Shown in pieces: positions 22,459 through 29,907 of a stretch of 32,702 nt of DNA (position 1 is the stretch's first letter; every line of letters begins with the position of its first letter). The notes under the pieces are model-generated. The model saw only the letters and a program-made list of their open reading frames with translations, was not told where the DNA came from and searched no databases. Position numbers and translations under genes: made by a program. Source of the stretch: Lacticaseibacillus yichunensis (lineage in GTDB: Bacteria; Bacillota; Bacilli; Lactobacillales; Lactobacillaceae); contig NZ_RHOG01000034.1 of the NCBI RefSeq assembly GCF_003946405.1, positions 1 through 32,702 on the forward strand, written 5' to 3'.

Positions 22459-22472
22459 TTTTTGCGCAAAAA
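22459..22472. promoter_or_regulatory. Palindrome before the third DHA2 exporter
   Basis: TTTTTGCGCAAAAA is a perfect 14-bp palindrome in the leader/promoter region of the exporter. It could be an operator; no clear promoter boxes could be assigned around it. Confidence 0.35.
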
Positions 22473-22628
22473 AATAGTCCAAAAATGGGCTACAGAGTTG
22501 AGTCGCTGCGCGAAAGCCATACCCAGCGACGATCCTATTCGGCCAGCGCACTGGGCGCCGGCATCATGTTGATCACCTTACCAGAAAAATTCGGGCGGCG
22601 TAAGCTTTTTTTCAGATAAGCGTTTGCG
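22473..22628. other. Remainder of the exporter-adh intergenic stretch
   Basis: No gene is seen. The only structure is a perfect GTCGCTG/CAGCGAC inverted repeat with a 15-nt loop (22502-22530), of unknown meaning. It lies upstream of the exporter and could belong to its promoter region. Confidence 0.4.
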
Positions 22629-22673
22629 GAAAAAAGTGGCCGGCGCACTCGACTTACTGCGCACGCCGGTCAC
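22629..22673 (-). terminator. Terminator after the alcohol dehydrogenase
   Basis: On the minus strand GTGACCGGCG and CGCCGGCCAC pair with one mismatch, extended inside by a partly complementary TGCGC stretch, and are followed by six T residues. It lies 59 bases after the adh stop. Confidence 0.75.
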
Positions 22674-22731
22674 TTCCTCCACGACTTACTTTGTCACGCC
22701 CGATTATCGAGCGCCTCGCTTTTTTCGCGAC

Positions 22732-23772
22732 CTACTTTGCCACGACCAGCAACGACTTGATCGCGGTGCGCTGGTCCATCGCCTCATAGGCATCCTGAAT
22801 CTGATTCAGGGCAAACCGCTTGGTGAACACTTTGCCCGGCTCGATCTTGTGATCCAAGACCGCCTGCAACAACACGTCGCGATCATAAGTCGTCACATTG
22901 GCAATCCCGCCGCGCAGGCCGACATTTTTCCAAAACAGGTCGTTCGTGTTCATTTCCGCTTTTTGCGGAATGCCAACGCGGCCCACCACGGCCCCGGCGC
23001 CGGCGACGCGCACCGCCGTTTGGACGGAGAGCTCGGTGCCGACACATTCCAGCACCGCATCCGCGCCGGCGCCATCGGTCAACGCCATCACTTCAGCCAC
23101 GGCATCATCGCCACGACTCGCCACAATATCCGTCGCGCCAAATTCACGGGCGAGCTTCTGGCGGTCTTCGTGGCGGCTCATCGCGATGATGCGCGTTGCC
23201 CCGCGCAACTTGGCGGCGATCACCCCGCACAACCCAACGGCCCCGTCACCCATCACGACTACGGTGTCGCCGGGCTTGACCTCAGCGCTGGCCGCCGCGT
23301 GATAGCCGGTCGCCATCACATCCGCCAGCGTGACGAAGGACTGCAACATCTCCTCCGAGTAATCGGCCGGCTGCCCCGGAATTTTCACCAGCGCCCAGTT
23401 GGCATTGGTGAAGCGCAGGTACTCGCCTTGATAACCGGGATTGGCGCCTGGCTCGCGGTTCATGCAATTGCCATCAAAGCCGGCGCGGCAGGCGGCACAA
23501 TGCCCGCAGCCGTGGGTGAATGGTGCGATGACAAAATCGCCAGGCGCCACCTGATGGACATCGCTGCCGACGGATTCAACGATGCCGATTGCCTCGTGGC
23601 CGACCGTGGTATCGGCGGGCCGCTGCTCGAGCCCGCGGAACCACCACAAGTCCGAGCCGCAGACACTGGCGCGCACGATCTTGATGATCGCATCCGTCGA
23701 TTTTTCGATCACGGGCTTGTCGCGGTCCTCGATCACGACTTGGCCCGGTTGTTTAAATACAGCAACTTTCAT
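22732..23772 (-). CDS. Zinc-dependent alcohol dehydrogenase family protein
   Basis: This 346-residue medium-chain dehydrogenase/reductase has catalytic-zinc residues Cys38 (VCGSD) and His59-Glu60 (GHEAIG). Four structural-zinc cysteines lie in CGHCAACRAGFDGNC (residues 89, 92, 95 and 103), and the coenzyme loop reads VMGDGAVGLCGVIAAK. It oxidises alcohols or reduces aldehydes with NAD(P). The substrate is not evident, though the PGANPGYQGEY segment recalls broad-specificity or tartronate/threonine-type members. GGAGGT is 9 bases before ATG 23772. Its leader contains repeat copy D, and a TGGTATAAT extended -10 lies beyond that copy. It may also be reached by read-through from the SDR operon upstream. 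Confidence 0.93.
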   Translation of the reverse strand: MKVAVFKQPGQVVIEDRDKPVIEKSTDAIIKIVRASVCGSDLWWFRGLEQRPADTTVGHEAIGIVESVGSDVHQVAPGDFVIAPFTHGCGHCAACRAGFDGNCMNREPGANPGYQGEYLRFTNANWALVKIPGQPADYSEEMLQSFVTLADVMATGYHAAASAEVKPGDTVVVMGDGAVGLCGVIAAKLRGATRIIAMSRHEDRQKLAREFGATDIVASRGDDAVAEVMALTDGAGADAVLECVGTELSVQTAVRVAGAGAVVGRVGIPQKAEMNTNDLFWKNVGLRGGIANVTTYDRDVLLQAVLDHKIEPGKVFTKRFALNQIQDAYEAMDQRTAIKSLLVVAK

Positions 23773-23806
23773 GGGGAAAAGACCTCCGATTTTAATTTCG
23801 ATAAGA

Positions 23807-23922
23807 GTCGGGCTACGCGGGGCGGGGCTGAGACGTCTAGCTGGCTCGTGCACTCGAGGCAAAGTGCGCCTCAAGCACCCGAGCCAAGCTACCCGCTCAC
23901 ACCTATACGCCCCGCGCCGCCC
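23807..23922 (+). repeat. Structured palindromic repeat, copy D
   Basis: This 116-bp unit matches copy A in GTCGGGCT at the left, CTGGCTCGTGC, the GAGGC-AAAGTGC-GCCTC tip and CACCCGAGCCAAG. Its outer stem is instead GCGGGGCG/CGCCCCGC and its middle stem GGGCTGAG with CTCACACC, so pairing is kept while sequence differs. It lies between the SDR stop and the adh start and would be transcribed, as its reverse complement, in the adh leader. Confidence 0.85.
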
Positions 23923-23924
23923 TT

Positions 23925-23933
23925 ATTATACCA
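23925..23933 (-). promoter_or_regulatory. Extended -10 promoter of adh
   Basis: TGGTATAAT on the minus strand is a perfect extended -10 (TGn plus TATAAT) without a clear -35 box. Starting about 7 bases on, the transcript would carry repeat D as a leader of about 145 nt before adh. Confidence 0.6.
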
Positions 23934-23940
23934 GTTACGC

Positions 23941-24687
23941 TTACCACGGCTGGGTGGTCGGGCCGATCGTGAATTCGGAGACATTGGTGTCTTCCGGCTG
24001 GTCGATGGCAAACGCGACGACGCTGGCCACACGCTCCGGGGCGATCTGGTACTGATCGTATAGCGCGCCCATCCCCGCCGCCACCTGCTTGTCCGTGATC
24101 GTGGTGAGGAGCTCGCTGCGCACAGCCGCGGGATAGATTGTCGCGGTACGGATGTTGGTGCCTTCCTGCGCCGATACCATCCGTAGCACTTCCATCAAGT
24201 CCTTCACCGCAAACTTGGTCGCCCCATACACCGCCCCGCCTGGATAGGCCTTGAGCCCAGCCACGCTGGACGTGACGATGAACTGGCCATGGCGCTGGCT
24301 GGTGAAAATTAGCAACGCCGCCGCGATGCCATTCAACACGCCCTTAAGATTCACATCAACCATCGCGGCCCACTCATCTGTTTTGAGTGCGGACAGCGGC
24401 GAATTCGGCATCAAGCCGGCGTTTAAAAATACTACATCCAGTCCGCCAAACCGCGCTTGCGCCAGCGCCACCAACGCCTGATTATCTGCCGGCACGGTCA
24501 CATCGCACACCTGATACGCCGCCTGGCCGCCTGCCGCTTCGATCTCGCGGGTGATGCGGGCTAACTTGTCCTCCCGCCGCGCGCCCAGCACGACCTTGGC
24601 CCCGTCTTTAGCGAGACGCTTGGCCGTCGCCTCCCCGATGCCACTGGACGCCCCAGTGATCACAACCACTTTGTTTTGCATCGTCAT
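23941..24687 (-). CDS. Classical SDR-family oxidoreductase
   Basis: This 248-residue short-chain dehydrogenase has the cofactor motif TGASSGIG (residues 11-18), NAG at 89-91, and catalytic Ser140/141, Tyr154 and Lys158 in YGATKFAVKD. GARRED after the second strand suggests NADP(H). The substrate is unknown; close relatives are annotated as serine/3-hydroxy acid or quinone-type reductases. ATG 24687 has GAGGAGG upstream and overlaps the AhpD-like gene by four bases, so it is the fourth gene of the flavodoxin operon. Confidence 0.93.
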   Translation of the reverse strand: MTMQNKVVVITGASSGIGEATAKRLAKDGAKVVLGARREDKLARITREIEAAGGQAAYQVCDVTVPADNQALVALAQARFGGLDVVFLNAGLMPNSPLSALKTDEWAAMVDVNLKGVLNGIAAALLIFTSQRHGQFIVTSSVAGLKAYPGGAVYGATKFAVKDLMEVLRMVSAQEGTNIRTATIYPAAVRSELLTTITDKQVAAGMGALYDQYQIAPERVASVVAFAIDQPEDTNVSEFTIGPTTQPW

Positions 24688-25010
24688 TTTGCTTCCTCCT
24701 CATACACGTTTTTCACCAGCGAAAATGCGGACCAGGCTTTCGGCCAGCCAGCATAAAACGCCAAGTGGGTGATCATCGCCACGATTTCTTTTTCCGTCAG
24801 GCCATTCGCCTTACCGATGCGCAGGTGGGCCTCGAGCTGCGGAAACAGCCCCTGGCTCATCAAATTCGCGCAGGTGATCAAGCTCCGGTCGCGGGCGGAC
24901 AGCTCATCTGTTTTCGCCCAGACCTCTCCGAACAACACGTCATCATTCAAGGCCGCAAACTGCGGGGCGAGTTCGCCCAATTGATCGCGGCCAGCTGTCT
25001 GTTTTGCCAT
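24684..25010 (-). CDS. Carboxymuconolactone decarboxylase/AhpD-like protein
   Basis: This all-helical protein of 108 residues belongs to the CMD family, with LSARDRSLITCANLMSQG, LEAHLRIGKANGLTEKEI and THLAFYAGWPKAWSAF as the conserved core. AhpD-type peroxidase reductants have a CxxC motif; here only one Cys remains at that spot (ITCANL), so a thiol-disulphide cycle like AhpD is doubtful. The ATG shares one base with the cupin stop (TAATG), and the gene's own stop overlaps the SDR start, so translation is tightly coupled. Confidence 0.92.
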   Translation of the reverse strand: MAKQTAGRDQLGELAPQFAALNDDVLFGEVWAKTDELSARDRSLITCANLMSQGLFPQLEAHLRIGKANGLTEKEIVAMITHLAFYAGWPKAWSAFSLVKNVYEEEAK

Positions 25011-25438
25011 TAGTCTGCCTCCTCTTCCAGCGCGTCGTACTGCGCATCGCTCACCGGCTCGAGCCACTCTGGCGTCCCCGCGGTGATCGCGATGTGCGCA
25101 AACCAGCTGTCCTTCGTCGCGCCGTGCCAGTGCTTCACACCATCATGAGTGACGACCACATCGCCGGCATGTAGCTTGCGCGCCGGCTGCCCGGCCTCCT
25201 GGTACCAGCCCTCGCCGCCAGTCACCAGCAGAATCTGATACCCATCATGGTGAATATGCCAATTATTCCGCGTGCCCGGCTCAAACGTCACCACGCCGAC
25301 CCCGACATTGACCGCCGGATCTGCCACCAGCGACTGCAAGTAACTCGTCCCGGTGAAAAATTGGGCGTAGGCGGCATTTTCTGGCCCGCGTGGGAAGATC
25401 ACACCATTTTTCACTGCTTCATTGTTTTGACCTGTCAT
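25010..25438 (-). CDS. Cupin-domain protein
   Basis: This 142-residue single-cupin protein has motif 1 in NNWHIHHDGYQILLVTGGEGW, with the metal-binding His residues, and motif 2 in HDGVKHWHGATKDSWF. Small cupins next to CMD-family genes are often annotated as quercetin-like or carboxymuconolactone-pathway companions, without a proved reaction. ATG 25438 overlaps the flavodoxin stop by four bases. It probably binds a metal and acts on a small electrophile handled by the operon, but this is inference. Confidence 0.92.
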   Translation of the reverse strand: MTGQNNEAVKNGVIFPRGPENAAYAQFFTGTSYLQSLVADPAVNVGVGVVTFEPGTRNNWHIHHDGYQILLVTGGEGWYQEAGQPARKLHAGDVVVTHDGVKHWHGATKDSWFAHIAITAGTPEWLEPVSDAQYDALEEEAD

Positions 25439-25962
25439 TTCGTTGCCTCCATTTCACATTTCGTGCACGCCAGCCAGTTGGCCAGCGCCGTGTCTGATTT
25501 TTCCGCGCGCCCGCCGCGAATGGCCAGGCCCCGCGTCACCTGATTGGCCGGCAAAAGTCGGCGCAGCGTCGCCATACTGTTGCCAAGCCCGCTACCTTCG
25601 TGCGTGACAAACGGGCTGATCGTGACGCCTTGCATCGCTTTTTGGGTCAACCAATGCTGCACCAGCGGCGGGACATCCCCGTTCCAAATCGGAAAGCCGA
25701 GGAAAACATGCTGGCCGGTGAGCTGCGGCACCGGCTCAGCCAACGCGGGCCAGTTTCCGCTGGCGAGCTCCTGCTTGGCCCGCGCCACCAGCGCTTCATA
25801 GGCGGCCGGATAAGGGTCGGCTGCCTTGAGCCACTGCACAGGCGCGTGCAACGTCGCCGCGAGCTTGGCGGCGACCAGCGCCGTGTTGCCCACGGTTGTT
25901 TCTTGGACCACCCCATCGCGCCAATTCGGGCTGGTGAGGGAAAATACGATAATATCTGCCAT
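25435..25962 (-). CDS. Flavodoxin-like protein
   Basis: This 175-residue flavodoxin-fold protein has an N-terminal strand MADIIVFSL followed by a phosphate-binding segment with TTVGNT, then VFLGFPIWNGDVPP in the flavin loop and FVTHEGSGLGNS in the second loop. Such proteins bind FMN and carry electrons or reduce quinones. The gene is the first of the four-gene operon. AGGAGG lies 6 bases before ATG 25962; an in-frame start at 26007 lacks a site. The leader upstream holds a 14-bp inverted repeat. Confidence 0.88.
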   Translation of the reverse strand: MADIIVFSLTSPNWRDGVVQETTVGNTALVAAKLAATLHAPVQWLKAADPYPAAYEALVARAKQELASGNWPALAEPVPQLTGQHVFLGFPIWNGDVPPLVQHWLTQKAMQGVTISPFVTHEGSGLGNSMATLRRLLPANQVTRGLAIRGGRAEKSDTALANWLACTKCEMEATK

Positions 25963-26019
25963 GGTTGCCTCCTGAAAAATGTCCCTGAGAACCGTGTGCC
26001 TCCACACCCTGAATCAAAC

Positions 26020-26067
26020 AGCGCCCGGTAACAGCTCCTCTTTACGAGAACCATGTTACCGAGCGCT
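26020..26067. promoter_or_regulatory. 14-bp inverted repeat between lysR and the flavodoxin operon
   Basis: AGCGCCCGGTAACA (26020-26033) and TGTTACCGAGCGCT (26054-26067) pair at 13 of 14 positions around a 20-nt loop. No T-run follows on the minus strand, so a plain terminator is less likely than an operator or leader hairpin. Confidence 0.6.
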
Positions 26068-26101
26068 TCACTCGAACACCAATGCTTATTCTGAACATCC
26101 A

Positions 26102-27001
26102 TTATGCTTTTGAGGCATGACCGCCGAACGCCTCTTGGAACCGGCGCAACAATTCCTGTGCGACTGGGGTCAACACCCGCCCCTGCCGCCAGACCAGCAC
26201 ACAATGCGTGGCCAGTGCCGGCGCCAGCGGGATGAATCGAATCGCGTCACTTTGATAGCGGCCCAGCGCGCCTTCGATCGTCAGGGCCGACGCCGTTTGA
26301 TTTTCGATCAGCGGCAGCGCGTTGAAAATCAAATTGTGATTGCCGATCACATTCAGTTTGGCGACATCATCCTCAAGCCAGTCGCCCAGCAATTTTTGCA
26401 CACTAGCGCGCCCCGGCATCATAAGCGGAATGCCGATCAAGTCGCCAGCCGTGATCGCCGTTTTTTGCGCTAAAAAGCTCGCGGCCGCCGTGGCGAGGCC
26501 CCAGCGCTCCAGCCGCGGCAGACGCAGCGTGTGGTATTTCTCCGTCGCGACCGGCTCAAGCAAGATCGCCAAGTCCTCCAACCCCTTGTCCAGCCGGTCC
26601 TGAATAATATCGCTGGTGCCCGTGAACACCTCAAACGACACCGCCGGATAATCCGCGATCATCTCCTCCAGCAGCATCGCCAACGTGTCCGAATTATCCG
26701 CCTCGACGCACCCGATATTGATCTTCCCCGCGAACAGCTCCTGGCGCCGCTGGGCAAAATCATGCGCCGTGTCATCAGACAGCGCCAAGATTTCCCGCGC
26801 TCGGTCTTGTAAAAATAGGCCGGCGTCAGTCAAAACGAGGTGGTTGCCGCTACGCTCAAATAACGCGGCGTCTAACTCCTCCTCAAGTAGCCGAAGTTGG
26901 CGACTCAGCGTCGGTTGCGTGATGTGCAGCACCAAGGCCGCCTGAGAGATCGTGCCCTCTTCGGCGATGGTCAAAAAATACCGTAGTAAGCGCAGTTCCA
27001 T
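26102..27001 (-). CDS. LysR-family transcriptional regulator
   Basis: This 299-residue LysR protein has an N-terminal helix-turn-helix (MELRLLRYFLTIAEEGTISQAALVLHITQPTLSRQL in outline) and a C-terminal effector-binding domain starting at KINIGCVEADN. The effector is unknown. It is encoded directly upstream of, and in the same direction as, the flavodoxin operon, and 36 bp behind the MATE exporter, so it probably controls one or both. GAGGAGG precedes ATG 27001. LysR proteins usually activate when a co-inducer, often an aromatic or quinone-like compound, is bound. Confidence 0.93.
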   Translation of the reverse strand: MELRLLRYFLTIAEEGTISQAALVLHITQPTLSRQLRLLEEELDAALFERSGNHLVLTDAGLFLQDRAREILALSDDTAHDFAQRRQELFAGKINIGCVEADNSDTLAMLLEEMIADYPAVSFEVFTGTSDIIQDRLDKGLEDLAILLEPVATEKYHTLRLPRLERWGLATAAASFLAQKTAITAGDLIGIPLMMPGRASVQKLLGDWLEDDVAKLNVIGNHNLIFNALPLIENQTASALTIEGALGRYQSDAIRFIPLAPALATHCVLVWRQGRVLTPVAQELLRRFQEAFGGHASKA

Positions 27002-27037
27002 GCAGACCCCTCCTCTTTCTGCTCATCATCCCACAAC

Positions 27038-28384
27038 TCAGACCGCGCGCCCACCTTTTTCAAGCGCGGCCAGATCAAACGTGCGCCGGTACAGCACCAG
27101 GCCCAACGCAAAGGTCAACGCATCGGCAACCGGCTGCGCCCACACGACGCCCGTGAAGCCAAACGCCGCGGCCAGCGCGATCAACGCCGCCGCAAACAGC
27201 ACCCCTTGCCGCGAGATCGCCATGAGTAGCGCCGGCAGTGGCTTGCCTGTCGACTGGAAAACGGTGGTGAACACCAAGATCGCACCGATCAATGGCGTGG
27301 TCAAAAGCAGCGCGCGCAACATCACTGTGCCCATCGAAACGATTGCCGGCGCGCTCATGAACGCGGCGACCAATGGCTTTGCCAACAACATGATGACCGC
27401 CCCGGCCACCAGCGCATAACCGGCCTCCACTTCAAAATCGAAGCGCAACACGGCTCGCAATCGGGACCAATTTTTCGCGCCATAACAATACCCGATCAGC
27501 GGCTGGGTCCCAAAGGCAAAGCCGACCATGATCAGCATCACCACCATGTAGATCTTCTGGGCAATGCCCATCGCGGCCACCGCATCGGCGCCAAACCGCG
27601 CAAGATAATTGTTGAGCAGCATCATCCCAAAGCTTTGCATGAAATTGGTCAGCGACGCGGGGATGCCGATGCTGACAACGGCCCAAAGCGCGCTGCGCGT
27701 GGCATGCGCCTGCCGCACATTGAGCGTCAGGACGCGGGCCTTGGTGTGCATGAACCACACCAGTAGCGACGTGTTGACCACATAGCCCAGCACATTGGCG
27801 AACCCAACGCCCATCGCGCCCCAATGCAGGCCAAACAGAAAGATTGGATCCAGCACGATCGTCAGCGCCGTGCCCGCCAGCGTCGCGATCATCGACTGCT
27901 TCGCCAGCCCCTCGGTGCGAATGATATTACCCGGCACCAACGACACGATGATGAACACCGCCCCAAGCGCGAGCATTCGGTAAAAATCAGCCGCATAAGA
28001 ATACGTGGCGCTGGTCGCCCCCATCAGGTGCAGAAGAGGCCGCTCAAACACAAGCATCACCGCTGTCAGGACCACGCTGAAGGCAATCGCCGCGTAAAAA
28101 CAAAACGCGGACAATTCCGCGGCGGTGCGGTGATTCTGCTGGCCCATCAGGCGCGAGATGATGGCCGACCCGCCAAGGCCAAAGATGTCGCCCACCGCGA
28201 GCATAAACGAAAACAGCGGCGCGCCGATCGCGATGCCGGCGACCAGATTCGCGTTGCCAGTCTTGGCCACAAAAAAGGTGTCCGCGAGGTTGTAGACCAT
28301 GCTGGCAACCATCCCGAGCACCACTGGCAGTGCTAACTGCATATACGCCTTACGAACGGGCGCCTTTTCAAAAAGATTATCCAT
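27038..28384 (-). CDS. MATE-family multidrug/cation antiporter
   Basis: This 448-residue protein of 12 spans belongs to the MATE (DinF/NorM-like) exporters, with the N-terminal KAYMQLALPVVLGMVASMVYNLADTFFV and GLGGSAIISRLMG, and in the second half the matching QPLIGYCYGAKNW. It extrudes drugs or toxic metabolites with sodium or proton gradients. ATG 28384 is favoured because GAGGAG lies 8 bases upstream; a GTG three codons earlier overlaps the site. It is followed by lysR at 36 bp, so the two may be one transcript. Confidence 0.92.
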   Translation of the reverse strand: MDNLFEKAPVRKAYMQLALPVVLGMVASMVYNLADTFFVAKTGNANLVAGIAIGAPLFSFMLAVGDIFGLGGSAIISRLMGQQNHRTAAELSAFCFYAAIAFSVVLTAVMLVFERPLLHLMGATSATYSYAADFYRMLALGAVFIIVSLVPGNIIRTEGLAKQSMIATLAGTALTIVLDPIFLFGLHWGAMGVGFANVLGYVVNTSLLVWFMHTKARVLTLNVRQAHATRSALWAVVSIGIPASLTNFMQSFGMMLLNNYLARFGADAVAAMGIAQKIYMVVMLIMVGFAFGTQPLIGYCYGAKNWSRLRAVLRFDFEVEAGYALVAGAVIMLLAKPLVAAFMSAPAIVSMGTVMLRALLLTTPLIGAILVFTTVFQSTGKPLPALLMAISRQGVLFAAALIALAAAFGFTGVVWAQPVADALTFALGLVLYRRTFDLAALEKGGRAV

Positions 28385-28516
28385 TCCTATCACTCCTCAC
28401 TCGATCGGTCTCTCGCGAGGGGTCGCTTGCCGGATCTGTTTGTCTTCATGGTAGCACAGGATTCGGGGAACTCATGAAAAAAGTTAGGCGCTCATTGTGA
28501 ATATAAACGCACGGTG

Positions 28517-28665
28517 GTGCTCCGGGCAGAAATGGCTGGCGACCGAAGTAGAGTGGAAGGCAAGCTTTAAGCCCGCAAAAGGCGCGGTCTTAAAGCTTGC
28601 CTTCGGTGTAAGCGGCTTTGCCGCTTACACCGAAGAGGGGGCTGAGCCATTTCTGCCCTCCGCAC
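28517..28665. repeat. Large three-way-junction palindrome
   Basis: An outer stem of GGGCAGAAATGGCT with AGCCATTTCTGCCC, extended by GTGC/GCAC beyond a 3-nt internal loop, encloses two long hairpins. The first is GGCAAGCTTTAAG/CTTAAAGCTTGCC (28559-28601) with an inner CCGC/GCGG. The second is a perfect 16-bp CTTCGGTGTAAGCGGC/GCCGCTTACACCGAAG (28601-28635) with loop TTT. The rest of the 408-base gap from 28385 to 28792 holds no gene I can support. The sequence is not related to repeats A-D, but is of the same architecture type. Confidence 0.85.
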
Positions 28666-28792
28666 TCCCTCACATCCAGCACTCAAATTTTGATAGCTTA
28701 CCTGTTTCGATTACTGGAAGAGTCGCGATTATAGTCAGTCAACCGATTCATCCTGTCACGATTAGCCGACCATCAACCTTTTCGTCAGGCAG

Positions 28793-29797
28793 TTATTTCA
28801 GATGCAGCAATTTTTCGGCATTGCCTGATGCGACTTTCACCTGCTGCACCGGGGTCAGATCGTCCGCGGTCAAAAACGCCTGCACATTTTGAGGCTGCTT
28901 GTAGGGATAGTCGCATGCCATCATCAGGTGGTCCTCGCCCATTTCATCGAGCAAAAAGCGCAGCTGCGGACGCGTCAGCATTCCGCTCGGTGTCACCCAG
29001 ACGTTTTCGCGGTAATAGTCGGAAAATGCTTTGCGCAGGCCGGCGTGCGGCGTGAATTCGTCATCGAGCCGCTCGAGGAACAGCGGCACCAATTCGCCCC
29101 AATGGCCCGAGATCAACTTCAGGTTCGGCAACTTGTCGAAGATGCCGCTGGCGACCATGCGCAGGACCTGCACGCCGACGTCCATGTGCCAGCCGTAACC
29201 GGCCGAAGACAGGATCCCCGTCACCACGTCCGCCCACTGATCGCTGGCAAAATAGTGTGAGGTAACCTCACCCGAGATGAACGACGGGTGAAAATAGACT
29301 GGCACGTCCAGATCACTCGCAGCCTGAAAGATTGGGAAGAAAAACGGGTCATCAAAGAACTTGCCGCCGAAGTTACCTTTAATCAACACCCCGCGCAAGC
29401 CCTTTTCTTCGACCGCCCGATGCAGCTCTTTGGCCGCCGCCTGCGGATCTGCGACCGGCAAAACGGCGAGCGCCGCAAACCGGTCCGGATGTGCCGCAAC
29501 CACCGCCGCCAGATCATCGTTCGCTTGCTGGCACAACGCGATGGCCTGAGCAGCCGAGAGATTCTGCGGCTGGGCGTTGCCAAAAGAAAGCACCTGCATC
29601 GCAATGCCCTGCGCGTCCATATAGGCCAGCCGCGGCCCCGTGACATCCTGCATCGTTGTGGGATCAGGCAGCTCTGTTGCCATGTAGTGCCGCATCCCCT
29701 CACTCAGCTTCGGCACCGGGGCTTGGCCGCCACTTTGCGCGATTGCCGCGGTGATGTCAGGAAATTCAATATGTTCCTCCAAAGTGATCACACGCAT
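28793..29797 (-). CDS. Amidohydrolase-2 family protein (decarboxylase-like)
   Basis: This TIM-barrel protein of 334 residues belongs to the gamma-resorcylate/aminocarboxymuconate semialdehyde decarboxylase group. The N-terminal EEH motif (residues 7-9) replaces HxH, as in that group; YFHPSF supplies a metal His, SGHWGE a further His, and ACDYPY the catalytic Asp. The likely role is non-oxidative decarboxylation of a hydroxylated aromatic acid, but ring hydrolysis is possible. ATG 29797 is chosen with a modest AAAGGCGG site. It lies 110 bp behind the TetR gene on the same strand and may be its target. Confidence 0.9.
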   Translation of the reverse strand: MRVITLEEHIEFPDITAAIAQSGGQAPVPKLSEGMRHYMATELPDPTTMQDVTGPRLAYMDAQGIAMQVLSFGNAQPQNLSAAQAIALCQQANDDLAAVVAAHPDRFAALAVLPVADPQAAAKELHRAVEEKGLRGVLIKGNFGGKFFDDPFFFPIFQAASDLDVPVYFHPSFISGEVTSHYFASDQWADVVTGILSSAGYGWHMDVGVQVLRMVASGIFDKLPNLKLISGHWGELVPLFLERLDDEFTPHAGLRKAFSDYYRENVWVTPSGMLTRPQLRFLLDEMGEDHLMMACDYPYKQPQNVQAFLTADDLTPVQQVKVASGNAEKLLHLK

Positions 29798-29907
29798 GTG
29801 AACACCGCCTTTCACTTGTACTCACATTTATCCTAGTCATCGGCAGAGGAAAAGAAAAGTCCAAACAGAATCAAAATGTCCCGTTTGAGCAACCTCGTTT
29901 GCAGCCA

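Noticed and set aside
22624-24063. 479-codon plus-strand frame opposite adh and repeat D
   Set aside because: It overlaps two well-supported minus-strand genes and the repeat; long antisense frames are expected at this GC content.
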